The notes under the pieces were generated by a model. The model was not told the origin of the DNA and made no database searches. It saw only the letters and a program-made list of their open reading frames with translations. Shown here in pieces: positions 17,590 to 26,545 of a DNA stretch of 64,000 bases (the first letter of the stretch is position 1; each line of letters opens with the position of its first letter). The position numbers and the translations under genes were made by a program. The stretch is from Paracoccus aestuarii (lineage in GTDB: Bacteria > Pseudomonadota > Alphaproteobacteria > Rhodobacterales > Rhodobacteraceae): assembly GCF_028553885.1 (NCBI RefSeq), contig NZ_CP067169.1, forward strand, positions 1,941,501 to 2,005,500, written 5' to 3'.

Positions 17590-18877
17590 AGCGCAGCGCC
17601 TCCACCGGGTTCATCCGCGCGGCCCGCCGCGCCGGGAAAATCGTCACCACAAAGGACAGGAACAGCGACAGCCCCACGGCCCGCCCGATGTCCCAGGCCC
17701 GCAGATCGGCAGGCAGACGATAGATGCCGCGCACCTCGGGCTGCCAGGCCCCGCCCCCGGTCAGCGCGTTCAGGCCCGCCATGATGCTGTCCACGTTCAG
17801 TGCCAGCAACACCCCCAGCACCACCCCGGCCATCGTCCCGATCACCCCCGTGAAGGCCCCGCAGAGGAAGAAGACCCGCAGGATCGACCCCTCGGTCAGG
17901 CCCATGGTGCGCAGGATGCCGATGTCGCGACCCTTGTTCTTGACCAGCATGATCAGCCCGCTGGTGATGTTCATCGACGCGATCAGGACCAGCACCGACA
18001 GGATGACGAACATCACGTCATCCTCCATGTCCAGGGCCGACAGGAAGGATCCGGAACTGTCACGCCAGGACCAGGTCTGCGCGCCCTCGCCCGCCGCCTG
18101 CATCAGCGCCAGCGTCCAGTCATCCACGCGCTCGGGGTCGTCGACAAAGACCTCGATCTCGTCGGCCACCCCCTCGCGGTTGAAATAGGACTGCGCCTCG
18201 GCCAGCGGCATGTAGATCCGCGTGCGGTCGATGTCATAGCGCCCGGCGCTGAAGACATAGGTCACCTCATAGGCACTGACCCTGGGCGTGGTGCCGAAGG
18301 CCGTGCGCGCCCCCTCCGGCGCGATCAGGCGGATGCGGTCGCCCACCCCCACGCCCAGCTCGCGCGCGATACCGGACCCGATGGCGATCCCCTCGTCGAA
18401 GCGCTCCAGATCACCCATCGACGTCGCAGGATCCACGATCCGCGGCATCGCCTCCAGATCGGCGCAGGCGATGCCGAAGACCTCTGCCACGTTCGACGCG
18501 TCATTGGCGCTGGCCATGACCTGGCCCTTGACCACGGCGGCGGTGCGGGTGACGCCCGGCACCTCGGCCAGACGCGCGGCCATGCCCTCGTAATCGCTGA
18601 TCCGCCCCGGCACGATATAGACGTCGTCGGTGAACTCATTGGTGATCCGCTGCGGCGACACATAGACGGTCGTATGCGCATTGGCCCCCAGGATCGTGTC
18701 CACGAATTCCGCCCGAAAGCCCGCCCGCACCGCCAGCGTGGCGATCAGCGCCATCACGCCCAGGGCGATGCCGATCAGGCTGATCCAGGTCATGACGCTG
18801 ACGCCGCCCTCGGCGCGGCGCGCCCGCAGATATCGCCAGGCGATCATGAATTCGAAACGCGAAAAGCCTATCGCCAT
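17582..18877 (-). CDS. lolC: Lipoprotein-releasing ABC transporter permease LolC/LolE
   Basis: The 431 residues show the MacB/FtsX-type topology of LolC/E: one transmembrane helix near the N-terminus ([19 protein letters not shown]), a large periplasmic domain (about 50-270), and three helices in the C-terminal FtsX domain. The opening [14 protein letters not shown] is typical. Only one permease gene is present, so the complex is probably a homodimer (the LolF-type arrangement seen in alphaproteobacteria). I chose MAIGFSRF at 18877; the frame is open further upstream into the radA gap but without homology-like sequence. Confidence 0.93.
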   Translation of the reverse strand: MAIGFSRFEFMIAWRYLRARRAEGGVSVMTWISLIGIALGVMALIATLAVRAGFRAEFVDTILGANAHTTVYVSPQRITNEFTDDVYIVPGRISDYEGMAARLAEVPGVTRTAAVVKGQVMASANDASNVAEVFGIACADLEAMPRIVDPATSMGDLERFDEGIAIGSGIARELGVGVGDRIRLIAPEGARTAFGTTPRVSAYEVTYVFSAGRYDIDRTRIYMPLAEAQSYFNREGVADEIEVFVDDPERVDDWTLALMQAAGEGAQTWSWRDSSGSFLSALDMEDDVMFVILSVLVLIASMNITSGLIMLVKNKGRDIGILRTMGLTEGSILRVFFLCGAFTGVIGTMAGVVLGVLLALNVDSIMAGLNALTGGGAWQPEVRGIYRLPADLRAWDIGRAVGLSLFLSFVVTIFPARRAARMNPVEALRYE

Positions 18878-18950
18878 GGTCCAAGCCCCTGAATTTCCGC
18901 CCGGACCCTGCCCCCGCGCCCCCGAAAATTCAAGCCGACAAAGGCGTGAG

Positions 18951-18980
18951 GGCTTCTTCGTTGCCCAAATACCCATCTTG
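18951..18980 (-). repeat. Second copy of the GGGTATTT-GGCAAC element
   Basis: The minus strand reads GGGTATTTGGGCAACGAAG, matching the 6655-6679 segment in GGGTATTT, GGCAAC and the following GAA. It lies in the divergent lolC-radA gap, 32 bp before the radA start, unlike the first copy at a convergent junction. Confidence 0.4.
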
Positions 18981-19011
18981 CGACGCCGGCCCCCCGATGC
19001 GACAGGGGGGC

Positions 19012-20376
19012 ATGGCAAAATCCGTCACAGCCTTCACCTGCACCGCCTGCGGCGCCGCTCACAAGAAGTGGGCCGGGCGCTGCGACGCCTGCGGCGCCTG
19101 GAACACCATCATCGAGGAGGCGCCGCTGTCCCAAGGCCCCGGCCGCAGCCTGGGCGCCACCAAGGGCAAGCCGGTCCCCCTTTCTGGCCTCTCGACCAGC
19201 GAACCGCCGCCGCCGCGCTTCCTGTCGGGCATCGAGGAGCTGGACCGCGTGCTGGGCGGCGGCCTGGTGCCCGGCTCGGCCCTGCTGGTCGGCGGCGACC
19301 CGGGCATCGGCAAATCGACGATCCTGCTGCAGGCCGCCGCCGCCTTCTCCAGCGCCAACTACAACGCGATCTATTTCTCGGGCGAGGAAGCCAGCGCCCA
19401 AGTCCGCATGCGCGCCGTCCGCCTCGGCCTGGCCGAGGCGCCGATGCGCCTTGGCGCGGAAACCAACCTCAGGAACATCCTGACCACGCTGGACGCCGAA
19501 CGCCCCGATGTCGCGGTGATCGATTCGATCCAGACCCTGTGGTCGGACACGGTCGAGGCCGCGCCGGGCAGCGTGGCCCAGGTCCGCGCCGCCGCGCACG
19601 AGCTTGTGACCTTCGCGAAAAGCCGGGGCGTCGCGGTCATCCTGGTGGGCCATGTCACCAAGGAGGGCCAGCTGGCCGGTCCCCGCGTGGTCGAGCACAT
19701 GGTCGACACCGTCCTCTATTTCGAGGGCGAGCGCGGGCACCAGTTCCGCATCCTGCGCTCCGTCAAGAACCGGTTCGGCCCCTCGGGCGAGATCGGCGTC
19801 TTCGAGATGACGGGCGCGGGCCTGGCCGAGGTCACCAATCCCTCGGCCCTGTTCCTGTCCGAACGCGGCCAGCCCATCGCGGGCAGCGCGGTCTTTGCGG
19901 GCATCGAGGGCACCCGCCCCGTCCTGACCGAGGTGCAGGCCTTGGTCGCGCCATCCACCTTGGCCAGTCCGCGCCGCACGGTGGTGGGCCTGGACAGCGG
20001 CCGCGTCAGCACGATCCTCGCGGTGCTGGAGGCGCGCTGCGGCATCCCCTTCGCGGGGCTGGACGTGTTCCTGAACGTGGCGGGCGGCATGAAGGTCGCC
20101 GAGCCCGCGGCGGACCTTGCCATCGCGGGGGCGCTGCTGTCGGCGCGCGAGGACAGCGCCCTGCCCCCGGAGGCGGTGCTTTTCGGGGAAATCAGCCTGT
20201 CGGGCGCGCTGCGGCCGGTGTCGCAGACGGAAAACAGGTTGAAAGAGGCACGGAAACTTGGTTTTTCACAGGCGATTTTGCCGGATGCCTCCAAGGCGGA
20301 TGGTGGGTCGGACATGGCGCTGCGGCGCATCACCGACCTGACGGGATTTGTGGGCGATATCTTCGGCGCCGGCTGA
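19012..20376 (+). CDS. radA: DNA repair protein RadA (Sms)
   Basis: DnaB-like helicase that extends recombination intermediates. It has 454 residues. The N-terminal zinc finger uses Cys10, Cys13, Cys24 and Cys27 (CTACG, CDACG). The RecA-like core has Walker A GGDPGIGKST and the RadA-specific KNRFGPSGEIGVF motif. The C-terminal Lon-protease-like domain covers roughly residues 280-454. The ATG at 19012 follows ACAGGGGGG. cvpA follows after 42 bp. Confidence 0.97.
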   Translation: MAKSVTAFTCTACGAAHKKWAGRCDACGAWNTIIEEAPLSQGPGRSLGATKGKPVPLSGLSTSEPPPPRFLSGIEELDRVLGGGLVPGSALLVGGDPGIGKSTILLQAAAAFSSANYNAIYFSGEEASAQVRMRAVRLGLAEAPMRLGAETNLRNILTTLDAERPDVAVIDSIQTLWSDTVEAAPGSVAQVRAAAHELVTFAKSRGVAVILVGHVTKEGQLAGPRVVEHMVDTVLYFEGERGHQFRILRSVKNRFGPSGEIGVFEMTGAGLAEVTNPSALFLSERGQPIAGSAVFAGIEGTRPVLTEVQALVAPSTLASPRRTVVGLDSGRVSTILAVLEARCGIPFAGLDVFLNVAGGMKVAEPAADLAIAGALLSAREDSALPPEAVLFGEISLSGALRPVSQTENRLKEARKLGFSQAILPDASKADGGSDMALRRITDLTGFVGDIFGAG

Positions 20377-20418
20377 AGTGCCTGAACGACAAGGACAACC
20401 GGCGCAAGGGGCAGGTTC

Positions 20419-21012
20419 ATGGACGGATTTACGATCATCGACGCGGTGGTGGCGGGTGTCATCATCCTTTCGGCGATTCTGGCCTGGTCGCGGGGTTTCG
20501 TGCGCGAATCGCTGGCCATCATGGGCTGGATCGCGGCGGCCGTGCTGGCCTTCCTCTTCGCGCCCACGGTGCGCCCGATGATCGCCCAGCTGCCGGTCCT
20601 GGACCGCTTCATGGGCGACAGCTGCGAGTTGGCGACGATCGCGGCCTTCGCGGTGGTCTTCGCGCTGGCGCTGGTGGTGTTTTCGATCATCACGCCGCTC
20701 TTCTCCTCGGTCGTGCAGCGATCGGCCCTGGGCGGGGTGGATCAGGGCATCGGCTTTCTCTTCGGGGTGGCGCGGGGCGTGCTGCTGGTCGCGATCGCCT
20801 TCATCGTCTATGACCGGGTGATGGTGACCCAGCCCGTCGCGGTGGTCGAACAGTCGCGTTCGGCCCAGGTCTTCGAACGCATGCGCACCCAGATGGACGA
20901 CCAGATCCCCGAGGATGCGCCGGGCTGGATCGTGACCCGGTATGAACAGATGGTGTCGGACTGCACCCTGCCCGCGACGCCGGTGACGCCCACGGCCCCC
21001 GCCACCAACTGA
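20419..21012 (+). CDS. cvpA: CvpA family membrane protein
   Basis: The 197-residue inner-membrane protein has four predicted helices (starting about residues 5, 35, 69 and 107), including the conserved RGFVRE loop and GGVDQGIGFLFGVARG. CvpA is needed for colicin V production and envelope homeostasis in E. coli. As in many proteobacteria it lies directly upstream of purF. The C-terminal 60 residues are hydrophilic with a Pro/Thr-rich tail. Confidence 0.9.
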   Translation: MDGFTIIDAVVAGVIILSAILAWSRGFVRESLAIMGWIAAAVLAFLFAPTVRPMIAQLPVLDRFMGDSCELATIAAFAVVFALALVVFSIITPLFSSVVQRSALGGVDQGIGFLFGVARGVLLVAIAFIVYDRVMVTQPVAVVEQSRSAQVFERMRTQMDDQIPEDAPGWIVTRYEQMVSDCTLPATPVTPTAPATN

Positions 21013-21049
21013 CGAAGGCCGGTTTTGCGACAGGCCGATGACGAAAAAG

Positions 21050-21073
21050 CGCCCCCGCCCTTGCGCGGGGGCG
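21050..21073 (+). terminator. GC hairpin between cvpA and purF
   Basis: CGCCCCCGC pairs with GCGGGGGCG around a 6-nt loop. The following bases (TGACTTT) are a poor U-tract, so termination would be weak. It may attenuate read-through from cvpA into purF. Confidence 0.35.
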
Positions 21074-21135
21074 TGACTTTGCGGGCCATGGGGACTACAT
21101 AGCCCCCGACAGCCCCCAGCCATCGAGGTCCGCGC

Positions 21136-22626
21136 GTGCAACCCTTCCTCGCCCATCCCTTCGATTCGGATCGTCTGCACGAGGAATGCGGCATCTTCGG
21201 CGCAATCGGCGTGGCGGATGCCTCGAACTTCGTAGCGCTCGGCCTGCATGCGCTGCAGCATCGCGGGCAGGAGGCGGGCGGCATCGTGGCCCATGACCCC
21301 GAACACGGGTTCAACAGCGCCCACCGCTTCGGCTATGTCCGCGACAACTTCACCAAGCCGGAGCTGATGGCCACCCTGCCCGGCCCGCTGGCCATCGGCC
21401 ATGTCCGCTATTCCACCGCAGGCACCAAGGCCAATACCGCGATCCGCGACGTGCAGCCCTTCTTTGGCGAATTCCACATGGGCGGCTGCGCGATCGCCCA
21501 TAACGGCAACATCACCAATGCCGCCGCCCTGCGCCGCGAGCTGATCGAGCGCGGCTCGATCTTTCAGTCGTCCTCCGACAGCGAATGCATCATCCACCTG
21601 ATGGCGCGGTCCATCCAGCGCAACATCCCCGAGCGGATGAAGGACGCGCTGCGCCGGATCGAGGGCGCGTTCTCGGTCATCGCGATGACCCGCACCAAGC
21701 TGATCGGCGTGCGCGACCCCTTGGGCGTGCGCCCACTGGTCCTGGGCCGCGTGGGCGAGGACGGCTATGTCCTGGCCTCCGAGACCTGCGCGCTGGACAT
21801 CATCGGGGCGGAGTTCCTGCGCGAGATCGAGCCGGGCGAGATGGTCGTGATCTCGAAGGGCCAGATCGAGACCTCGCGTCCCTTCGGGCCGTCCACGGGG
21901 CGGTTCTGCATCTTCGAGCATGTCTATTTCTCGCGCCCCGATTCGATCATCGGCGGGCGGTCGGTCTATGAAACGCGCCGCCAGATCGGCGTGGAACTGG
22001 CCCGCGAGGCCCCGGTCGAGGCCGATCTGGTCTGCCCCGTCCCGGACAGCGGCACCCCCGCGGCCATCGGCTATGCGCAGGAATCGGGCATCCCCTACGG
22101 CATGGGGATCATCCGCAACCAGTATATGGGCCGCACCTTCATCGAGCCGTCCGAGCAGATCCGCAACATGGGCGTGCGCCTGAAGCTGAACGTGAATCGC
22201 GCGCTGATCGCGGGCAAGCGCGTGGTTCTGGTCGATGACAGCGTCGTGCGCGGCACGACCAGCCGCAAGATCAAAGACATGATACTGGATGCGGGCGCGG
22301 CCGAGGTGCATTTCCGCATCGCATCGCCCCCCACCGCCTGGCCGTGTTTCTATGGCGTCGACACGCCCGACCGCGACAAGCTGCTGGCCGCGAACATGAC
22401 GCCCGAGGAGATGCGCGACTGGATCGGCGTGGACAGCCTGTCCTTCGTGTCGCTGGACGGCCTCTATCGCGCCGTGGGCGAGGCCGGGGGACGCAACGCG
22501 AAATGCCCGCAATATTGCGATGCCTGTTTCTCGGGCGATTATCCGGTCGCGCCTTTCGACCAGCTGGAGCGGGGGTTCCGCATGAAGGCGGGATCGGAGA
22601 CCGCGGGGAAGATGGCCGCGGAGTGA
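21136..22626 (+). CDS. purF: Amidophosphoribosyltransferase
   Basis: First committed step of purine synthesis: makes phosphoribosylamine from PRPP and glutamine. It has 496 residues. A 17-residue propeptide precedes the Ntn nucleophile Cys18 (LHEE|CGIFGAIG), and the PRPP-binding loop VVLVDDSVVRGTTS is intact. Four C-terminal Cys (CPQYCDAC and upstream) could hold the Fe-S cluster found in some PurF proteins. Translation starts at GTG with GAGGT upstream. Confidence 0.96.
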   Translation: MQPFLAHPFDSDRLHEECGIFGAIGVADASNFVALGLHALQHRGQEAGGIVAHDPEHGFNSAHRFGYVRDNFTKPELMATLPGPLAIGHVRYSTAGTKANTAIRDVQPFFGEFHMGGCAIAHNGNITNAAALRRELIERGSIFQSSSDSECIIHLMARSIQRNIPERMKDALRRIEGAFSVIAMTRTKLIGVRDPLGVRPLVLGRVGEDGYVLASETCALDIIGAEFLREIEPGEMVVISKGQIETSRPFGPSTGRFCIFEHVYFSRPDSIIGGRSVYETRRQIGVELAREAPVEADLVCPVPDSGTPAAIGYAQESGIPYGMGIIRNQYMGRTFIEPSEQIRNMGVRLKLNVNRALIAGKRVVLVDDSVVRGTTSRKIKDMILDAGAAEVHFRIASPPTAWPCFYGVDTPDRDKLLAANMTPEEMRDWIGVDSLSFVSLDGLYRAVGEAGGRNAKCPQYCDACFSGDYPVAPFDQLERGFRMKAGSETAGKMAAE

Positions 22627-22643
22627 TTGCGTCCCGCGACGCG

Positions 22644-22662
22644 GGGGGACGTTCCGTCCCCC
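22644..22662. other. Perfect hairpin at the purF/nudix convergent junction
   Basis: GGGGGACG-TTC-CGTCCCCC forms an 8-bp stem 18 bp after the purF stop. No T-run follows on either strand. Likely an RNA 3'-end stabiliser or a REP-like element rather than an intrinsic terminator. Confidence 0.4.
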
Positions 22663-22695
22663 GGACCCCCTTGGGCGCCGCGCGGCGGTGACGGG

Positions 22696-23130
22696 TCAGG
22701 GGACGATGCGTTCCAGATCATCATAGAGCGCCGCATCCGGCGACCAGATCGCCCGGACGAGGCTGTCGGGCTTGTGACGCAGGGATGCCAGCTCGGCGCG
22801 GGTGACCCCACGGGCGCGGTTCACGATCCCCTCCGGGTCGGTCAGGGTCAGGCGGTCCGACCCCGTCAGGCCGGCATGGAAATGGATCTCGACCTGGTGG
22901 AAGCGGCGGTCGGGATCGTGGAATTCATTGACCAGAAAGGGCCGGCCGACGCGGATGGTTAGGCCGGTCTCCTCGGCCACCTCGCGGGCCAGGTTGTCGG
23001 GCAGCGAGGCATGCGGATCGACGCCCCCGCCGGGCAGGCACCACAGATCCGAGCCATGGCCCGGATAGGCGTTGACCACCAGGACGCGGTCCGCGTGCAG
23101 GATCGCCGCGCGGACCGCCAACCGGATCAT
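22696..23130 (-). CDS. Nudix hydrolase with atypical Nudix box
   Basis: The 144 residues carry GGGVDPHASLPDNLAREVAE followed by ETGL. REVAEETGL gives the metal-binding Glu residues of the Nudix box, but the first Glu of the GX5E part is Ala (Asp-Pro-His-Ala). The ATG overlaps the purK stop by 4 nt, so it belongs to a purE-purK-nudix operon; a house-cleaning role toward nucleotide by-products is a guess from context. Start chosen at [11 protein letters not shown]. Confidence 0.85.
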   Translation of the reverse strand: MIRLAVRAAILHADRVLVVNAYPGHGSDLWCLPGGGVDPHASLPDNLAREVAEETGLTIRVGRPFLVNEFHDPDRRFHQVEIHFHAGLTGSDRLTLTDPEGIVNRARGVTRAELASLRHKPDSLVRAIWSPDAALYDDLERIVP

Positions 23131-24161
23131 CCGGCGATCACGTTGACATGGCCCATCTTGCGGCCCGGGCGCGCCTCGCCCTTGCCATAGAGATGCAGCT
23201 GGGTCCGGGGCTGGGCCAGCAGCGCGGGGACGCGGGCTATGTCGTCGCCGATCAGGTTCTCCATCACCACATCGGCGTGGCGCTTGCCGTCGCCCAAGGG
23301 CAGGCCGGCCACGGCGCGGATATGCTGTTCGAACTGATCGACCGCGCAGCCGGCCTGGGTCCAATGGCCGGAATTGTGGACCCGGGGCGCGATCTCGTTC
23401 ACGATCAGGCCTTGGGGGGTGACGAAGAGCTCGACCCCCATGACGCCCACGTAATCCAGTGCATTGGCAATGCGCGCGGCGATCAGGACCGCATCCGTGG
23501 TGACGCGCCCCGGCTGGCCGCAGGGGACCGAGGTGGTGCGCAGGATGCCGCCCTCATGCACGTTCAGGCCGGGGTCGAAGGCCGCGACCTGGCCATCCGC
23601 GCCGCGGGCGATGATGACGCTGATCTCGGCGGTGAAATCGACAAACCCTTCCAGCACCGAAGGCGCGCCGGTCCAGTCGGCGGGGCCGTCGCCGATGCGG
23701 ACCTGGCCCTTGCCGTCATAGCCCATGCGCCGGGTCTTGAGGATCGAGGGCCGCCCGATCTGCGCGATGGCCGCGTCCAGATCGCCTTGGTCCGGGACAT
23801 CGGCAAAGGGGGCGACGGTCAGGCCGATCTCGGTCAGGAAGGTCTTTTCCGTCAGCCGGTCCTGGGACACGGCCAAGGCGCGCCGTCCGGGTCGGATCGG
23901 GCGCAAGGATTCCAGCAGATCCAGCGCCGAGGTCGGCACGTTCTCGAATTCATAGGTGATGACATCGACGCTGTCGGCGAAGGCGCGCAGGGCGGCCTCA
24001 TCCTCATAGGGGGCGGTGGTCAGGCGCCACGCGACGTCGCCCGCGGGGGCGGCGCCGGGTTCATAGATGTGGCAGCGCAGGCCGAGGCGGCTGGCCGCCG
24101 CCGACAGCATCCGGCCCAGCTGGCCCCCACCCAGAATACCAATGGTGCGGATCTCAGACAT
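23127..24161 (-). CDS. purK: N5-carboxyaminoimidazole ribonucleotide synthase
   Basis: ATP-grasp enzyme converting AIR, bicarbonate and ATP to N5-CAIR. It has 344 residues. The N-terminal [12 protein letters not shown] nucleotide fold, the ATP-grasp core ([15 protein letters not shown]) and the [14 protein letters not shown] block are all intact. Start overlaps purE by 8 nt; stop overlaps the Nudix gene by 4 nt. Confidence 0.97.
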   Translation of the reverse strand: MSEIRTIGILGGGQLGRMLSAAASRLGLRCHIYEPGAAPAGDVAWRLTTAPYEDEAALRAFADSVDVITYEFENVPTSALDLLESLRPIRPGRRALAVSQDRLTEKTFLTEIGLTVAPFADVPDQGDLDAAIAQIGRPSILKTRRMGYDGKGQVRIGDGPADWTGAPSVLEGFVDFTAEISVIIARGADGQVAAFDPGLNVHEGGILRTTSVPCGQPGRVTTDAVLIAARIANALDYVGVMGVELFVTPQGLIVNEIAPRVHNSGHWTQAGCAVDQFEQHIRAVAGLPLGDGKRHADVVMENLIGDDIARVPALLAQPRTQLHLYGKGEARPGRKMGHVNVIAG

Positions 24162-24639
24162 CGGAGGGCTCCTCGGGGATCGAGGCCGACAGCGCCGCGC
24201 GCCAATCGTCCAGCCGCTGCGCCAGCGCCGGATCGTTCAGCGCCAGGATGCCCGCGGCCATCAGCCCGGCATTGGCGGCCCCCGCCGCCCCGATCGCCAT
24301 GGTCGCGACCGGATAGCCCTTGGGCATCTGCACGATGGAATAGAGCGAATCGACCCCCGACAGCGCCTTGGTCTGGACCGGCACGCCGATCACCGGGATG
24401 CGCGTCTTAGAGGCCATCATGCCCGGCAGATGCGCCGCACCCCCCGCCCCCGCGATGATCACCTGCAACCCGCGATCCGCGGCGCCGCGGCCGTAATCCC
24501 ACAGACGGTCGGGCGTGCGATGGGCGCTGACGATGCGGGCGTGCCAAGCGATCCCCAGCTCGTCCAGGATCGCTGCCGCCTCGCGCATGGTCGGCCAGTC
24601 GGACTGGCTGCCCATGATGATTCCCACCGGTTCGGTCAT
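24154..24639 (-). CDS. purE: N5-carboxyaminoimidazole ribonucleotide mutase
   Basis: Rearranges N5-CAIR to CAIR. The 161 residues are class I length, with the [12 protein letters not shown] active-site loop, SAHRTPDRL and the GGAAHLPGM motif. First gene of the purE-purK-nudix operon, coupled to purK by an 8-nt overlap. The upstream gap to the DUF465 gene is 59 bp. Confidence 0.97.
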   Translation of the reverse strand: MTEPVGIIMGSQSDWPTMREAAAILDELGIAWHARIVSAHRTPDRLWDYGRGAADRGLQVIIAGAGGAAHLPGMMASKTRIPVIGVPVQTKALSGVDSLYSIVQMPKGYPVATMAIGAAGAANAGLMAAGILALNDPALAQRLDDWRAALSASIPEEPSDV

Positions 24640-24698
24640 CGCATGTCCCCCGTTCGTGACGTTGGGCCCGTCCTAGCGCGGGCGGGCGCGCGTCGCAA

Positions 24699-24917
24699 TC
24701 AGGCGATGATGTCGGGGGTCAGCTCGTCCTCCAGCCGGGCGATGCGGTCCTTCAGGGCCAGCTTCTGCTTCTTCAGCCGCTGCAGCGCCAGCGATGACGT
24801 CAGCTGCTGGTCCTGCAGCGCCGCGATGGCCTGGTCCAGATCGCGATGTTCGCAGCGCAGCGCCTCCAGCCGGGCGCGGGTGATCTCGTCATGGGTCATG
24901 GAATGCTGCATGTTCAT
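24699..24917 (-). CDS. YdcH/DUF465 family small coiled-coil protein
   Basis: It has 72 residues with a short N-terminal segment (MTHDEITRARLEALRCEHRD) and the conserved RLKKQKLALKDRIARLED near the end, the DUF465 hallmark. It is predicted to be an antiparallel helical hairpin. Function unknown; widespread in alphaproteobacteria. Met1, Met3 or Met7 could be the start. Confidence 0.85.
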   Translation of the reverse strand: MNMQHSMTHDEITRARLEALRCEHRDLDQAIAALQDQQLTSSLALQRLKKQKLALKDRIARLEDELTPDIIA

Positions 24918-24993
24918 CGGGCGGGCCTTCGTCCAAGCTCGCCTCCCTTATAGCGCGTCACGGCGTCGCTGTTAACAGCGCACTGGGGTCGGC

Positions 24994-25022
24994 CTTGCAA
25001 ATCGCGGGGCCGCTTTCCATAT
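24994..25022 (+). promoter_or_regulatory. RpoH (sigma-32)-type promoter for hsp20
   Basis: CTTGCAA at 24994, a 14-nt spacer, then TTCCATAT at 25015 match the heat-shock consensus (CTTGAAA, 13-14 nt, CCCCATNT) at most positions. It would start transcription about 60 nt before the hsp20 ATG. An RpoH gene is itself in the window. Confidence 0.6.
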
Positions 25023-25092
25023 TCGGATCATGGTCCTGCCCGCCGGAACGGGGGTCGGGCCGCACAGTCGCTGAGTATCGCAAAGGGCTGAC

Positions 25093-25521
25093 ATGACGAA
25101 GATTTCCTTGGGGGCGCATCCCTATCTGCTGGGTTTCGACCAGCTTGAACGCCTGGCCGAACGGGCCGCCAAGGGGGCCGAGGGCTATCCCCCCTACAAT
25201 ATCGAACACCGCCCGCCCGATGCCTTCCGCATCACCCTGGCCGTCGCCGGTTTCGCCGAGGACGACCTGGCCATCACCACCGAGGATCGCCAGCTGGTGA
25301 TCCGCGGGCGCCAGCCCGAGGGCGATGAGGCCCGCGTCTTCCTGCATCGCGGGATCGCCGCGCGCGCCTTTCAGCGCAGCTTCGTCCTGGCCGACGGGGT
25401 CGAGGTCACCGCGGCCCAGATGCAGGACGGGCTGCTCCATATCGATCTGCGCCGGGTCAATCCGCAGCAGGTCGTTCGCACCATTCCGATCAGCCGCAAC
25501 ACTGGGGGTCACCATGAATGA
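25093..25521 (+). CDS. ibpA: Hsp20/alpha-crystallin small heat-shock protein (IbpA type)
   Basis: ATP-independent holdase. The 142 residues show an N-terminal arm (MTKISLGAHPYLLGFDQLE) typical of IbpA, the alpha-crystallin domain from about residue 36 (PPYNIEHR ... ITLAVAGFAEDDL), and a C-terminal Ile-x-Ile anchor (IPISRN). Downstream DUF1150 overlaps by 8 nt. The promoter upstream resembles the RpoH consensus, so heat induction is expected. Confidence 0.94.
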   Translation: MTKISLGAHPYLLGFDQLERLAERAAKGAEGYPPYNIEHRPPDAFRITLAVAGFAEDDLAITTEDRQLVIRGRQPEGDEARVFLHRGIAARAFQRSFVLADGVEVTAAQMQDGLLHIDLRRVNPQQVVRTIPISRNTGGHHE

Positions 25522-25735
25522 GAAATACGCTTTCGGCGATGCCGGCCGGACCGTCTATATCCGCGAGGTCGCCGCGGCGACCCTGCCCCGCGACGTGCAG
25601 GACCAGGTGCCGGACGGCGCCACGCTCTATGCCGTGCATGACACGCATGGCGAACGGCTGGCGCTGGTCAACGACCGCCGCCTGGCCTTCCAGCTGGCCC
25701 GCCAGAACGAGCTGAGCCCGGTCAGCGTCCACTAG
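25514..25735 (+). CDS. DUF1150 family protein
   Basis: The 73 residues start MNEKYAFGDAGRTVYIREV and contain LYAVHDTHGERLALV and a terminal helix, matching the alphaproteobacterial DUF1150 family. It overlaps the hsp20 stop by 8 nt (ATGAATGA), so the two proteins are made together under heat stress. No known function; a partner or modulator of Hsp20 is a reasonable guess from the conserved pairing. Its TAG shares the CTAG palindrome with the convergent beta-propeller gene. Confidence 0.85.
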   Translation: MNEKYAFGDAGRTVYIREVAAATLPRDVQDQVPDGATLYAVHDTHGERLALVNDRRLAFQLARQNELSPVSVH

Positions 25736-26541
25736 GGACGGTAGCGCATATATGCGAAGCGGTGCCCCCCGGGCGCCCAGCAGGGCACGTTCAGGCTGCC
25801 CTGCCCGCCGAACAGGTCGACGATCCGCCGCCGTCCCCCGCCATCGGGCCGCATCAGCCAGATCGACACCTGCCGGTCGCGCGGATGGCCCAAGGTCCCC
25901 GGCGCATAGGCCAGATAGACCACATGGTTCCCGCAGGGCGAGGGATGCGGGAACCAGTTCACCCGATTGTCGCGAAAGACCGGCGCGGCCTCGGACCCGT
26001 CCTCCCGCATGCGCCAGATCTGGGCATGGCCCGTCGCATCGGAATTGAACCAGATCCACCGCCCGCAGGGGCTGAAATCCGGGCCGTCGTGATGGGCGGT
26101 GCCGGGGGTCAGCACGGCCTCGCCCGTCCCGTCCGCCTTGGCGGTGGCGATGCGCACCACCCGGTCCCCGCCCCGCGCGCAGGCATAGGTGATCCGGTCG
26201 CCCTGCGCCCCATGCCACCAGCTGGGCCGCGGCAGGCCCAGGGTCTGCACCCGCGCGCCGTCCCAGAGATGGATGCCGGCTTCGGTCCCGTCATGGGCCG
26301 AAAAGACGATGCGCCCGTCGGGCAGGATGCCGTGATCGTTGTTGCAGCGTTCCGCGCTGCCCGTGTCGATGGGGGTCAGCCCATGGGCCGTGGCGCGCCA
26401 CAGCCGCCCCGCGCCGTTCACCAGGAACCAGCCGTCGGGATGCCAGTTGGGGGCCTCGATCAGAAGGGGCGTGCGCAGGATCACCCGCGCACGCCCCGTC
26501 CTTGTGTCAAAGACCTCCAGCGATGACCGCCAGCGGGCCAT
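25732..26541 (-). CDS. TolB-like beta-propeller protein
   Basis: The 269 residues contain several PD40-type blades, for example PNWHPDGWFLVNG, PDFSPCGRWIWFNS and HPSPCGNHVVYLAY. There is no signal peptide and no Tol-system context, so it is not TolB itself. Such cytoplasmic WD40-like proteins are often annotated as biopolymer transporter Tol. It ends 4 bp from the sat-cysC stop region upstream and may be co-transcribed with it. Function unknown. Confidence 0.72.
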   Translation of the reverse strand: MARWRSSLEVFDTRTGRARVILRTPLLIEAPNWHPDGWFLVNGAGRLWRATAHGLTPIDTGSAERCNNDHGILPDGRIVFSAHDGTEAGIHLWDGARVQTLGLPRPSWWHGAQGDRITYACARGGDRVVRIATAKADGTGEAVLTPGTAHHDGPDFSPCGRWIWFNSDATGHAQIWRMREDGSEAAPVFRDNRVNWFPHPSPCGNHVVYLAYAPGTLGHPRDRQVSIWLMRPDGGGRRRIVDLFGGQGSLNVPCWAPGGHRFAYMRYRP

Positions 26542-26545
26542 GGGA

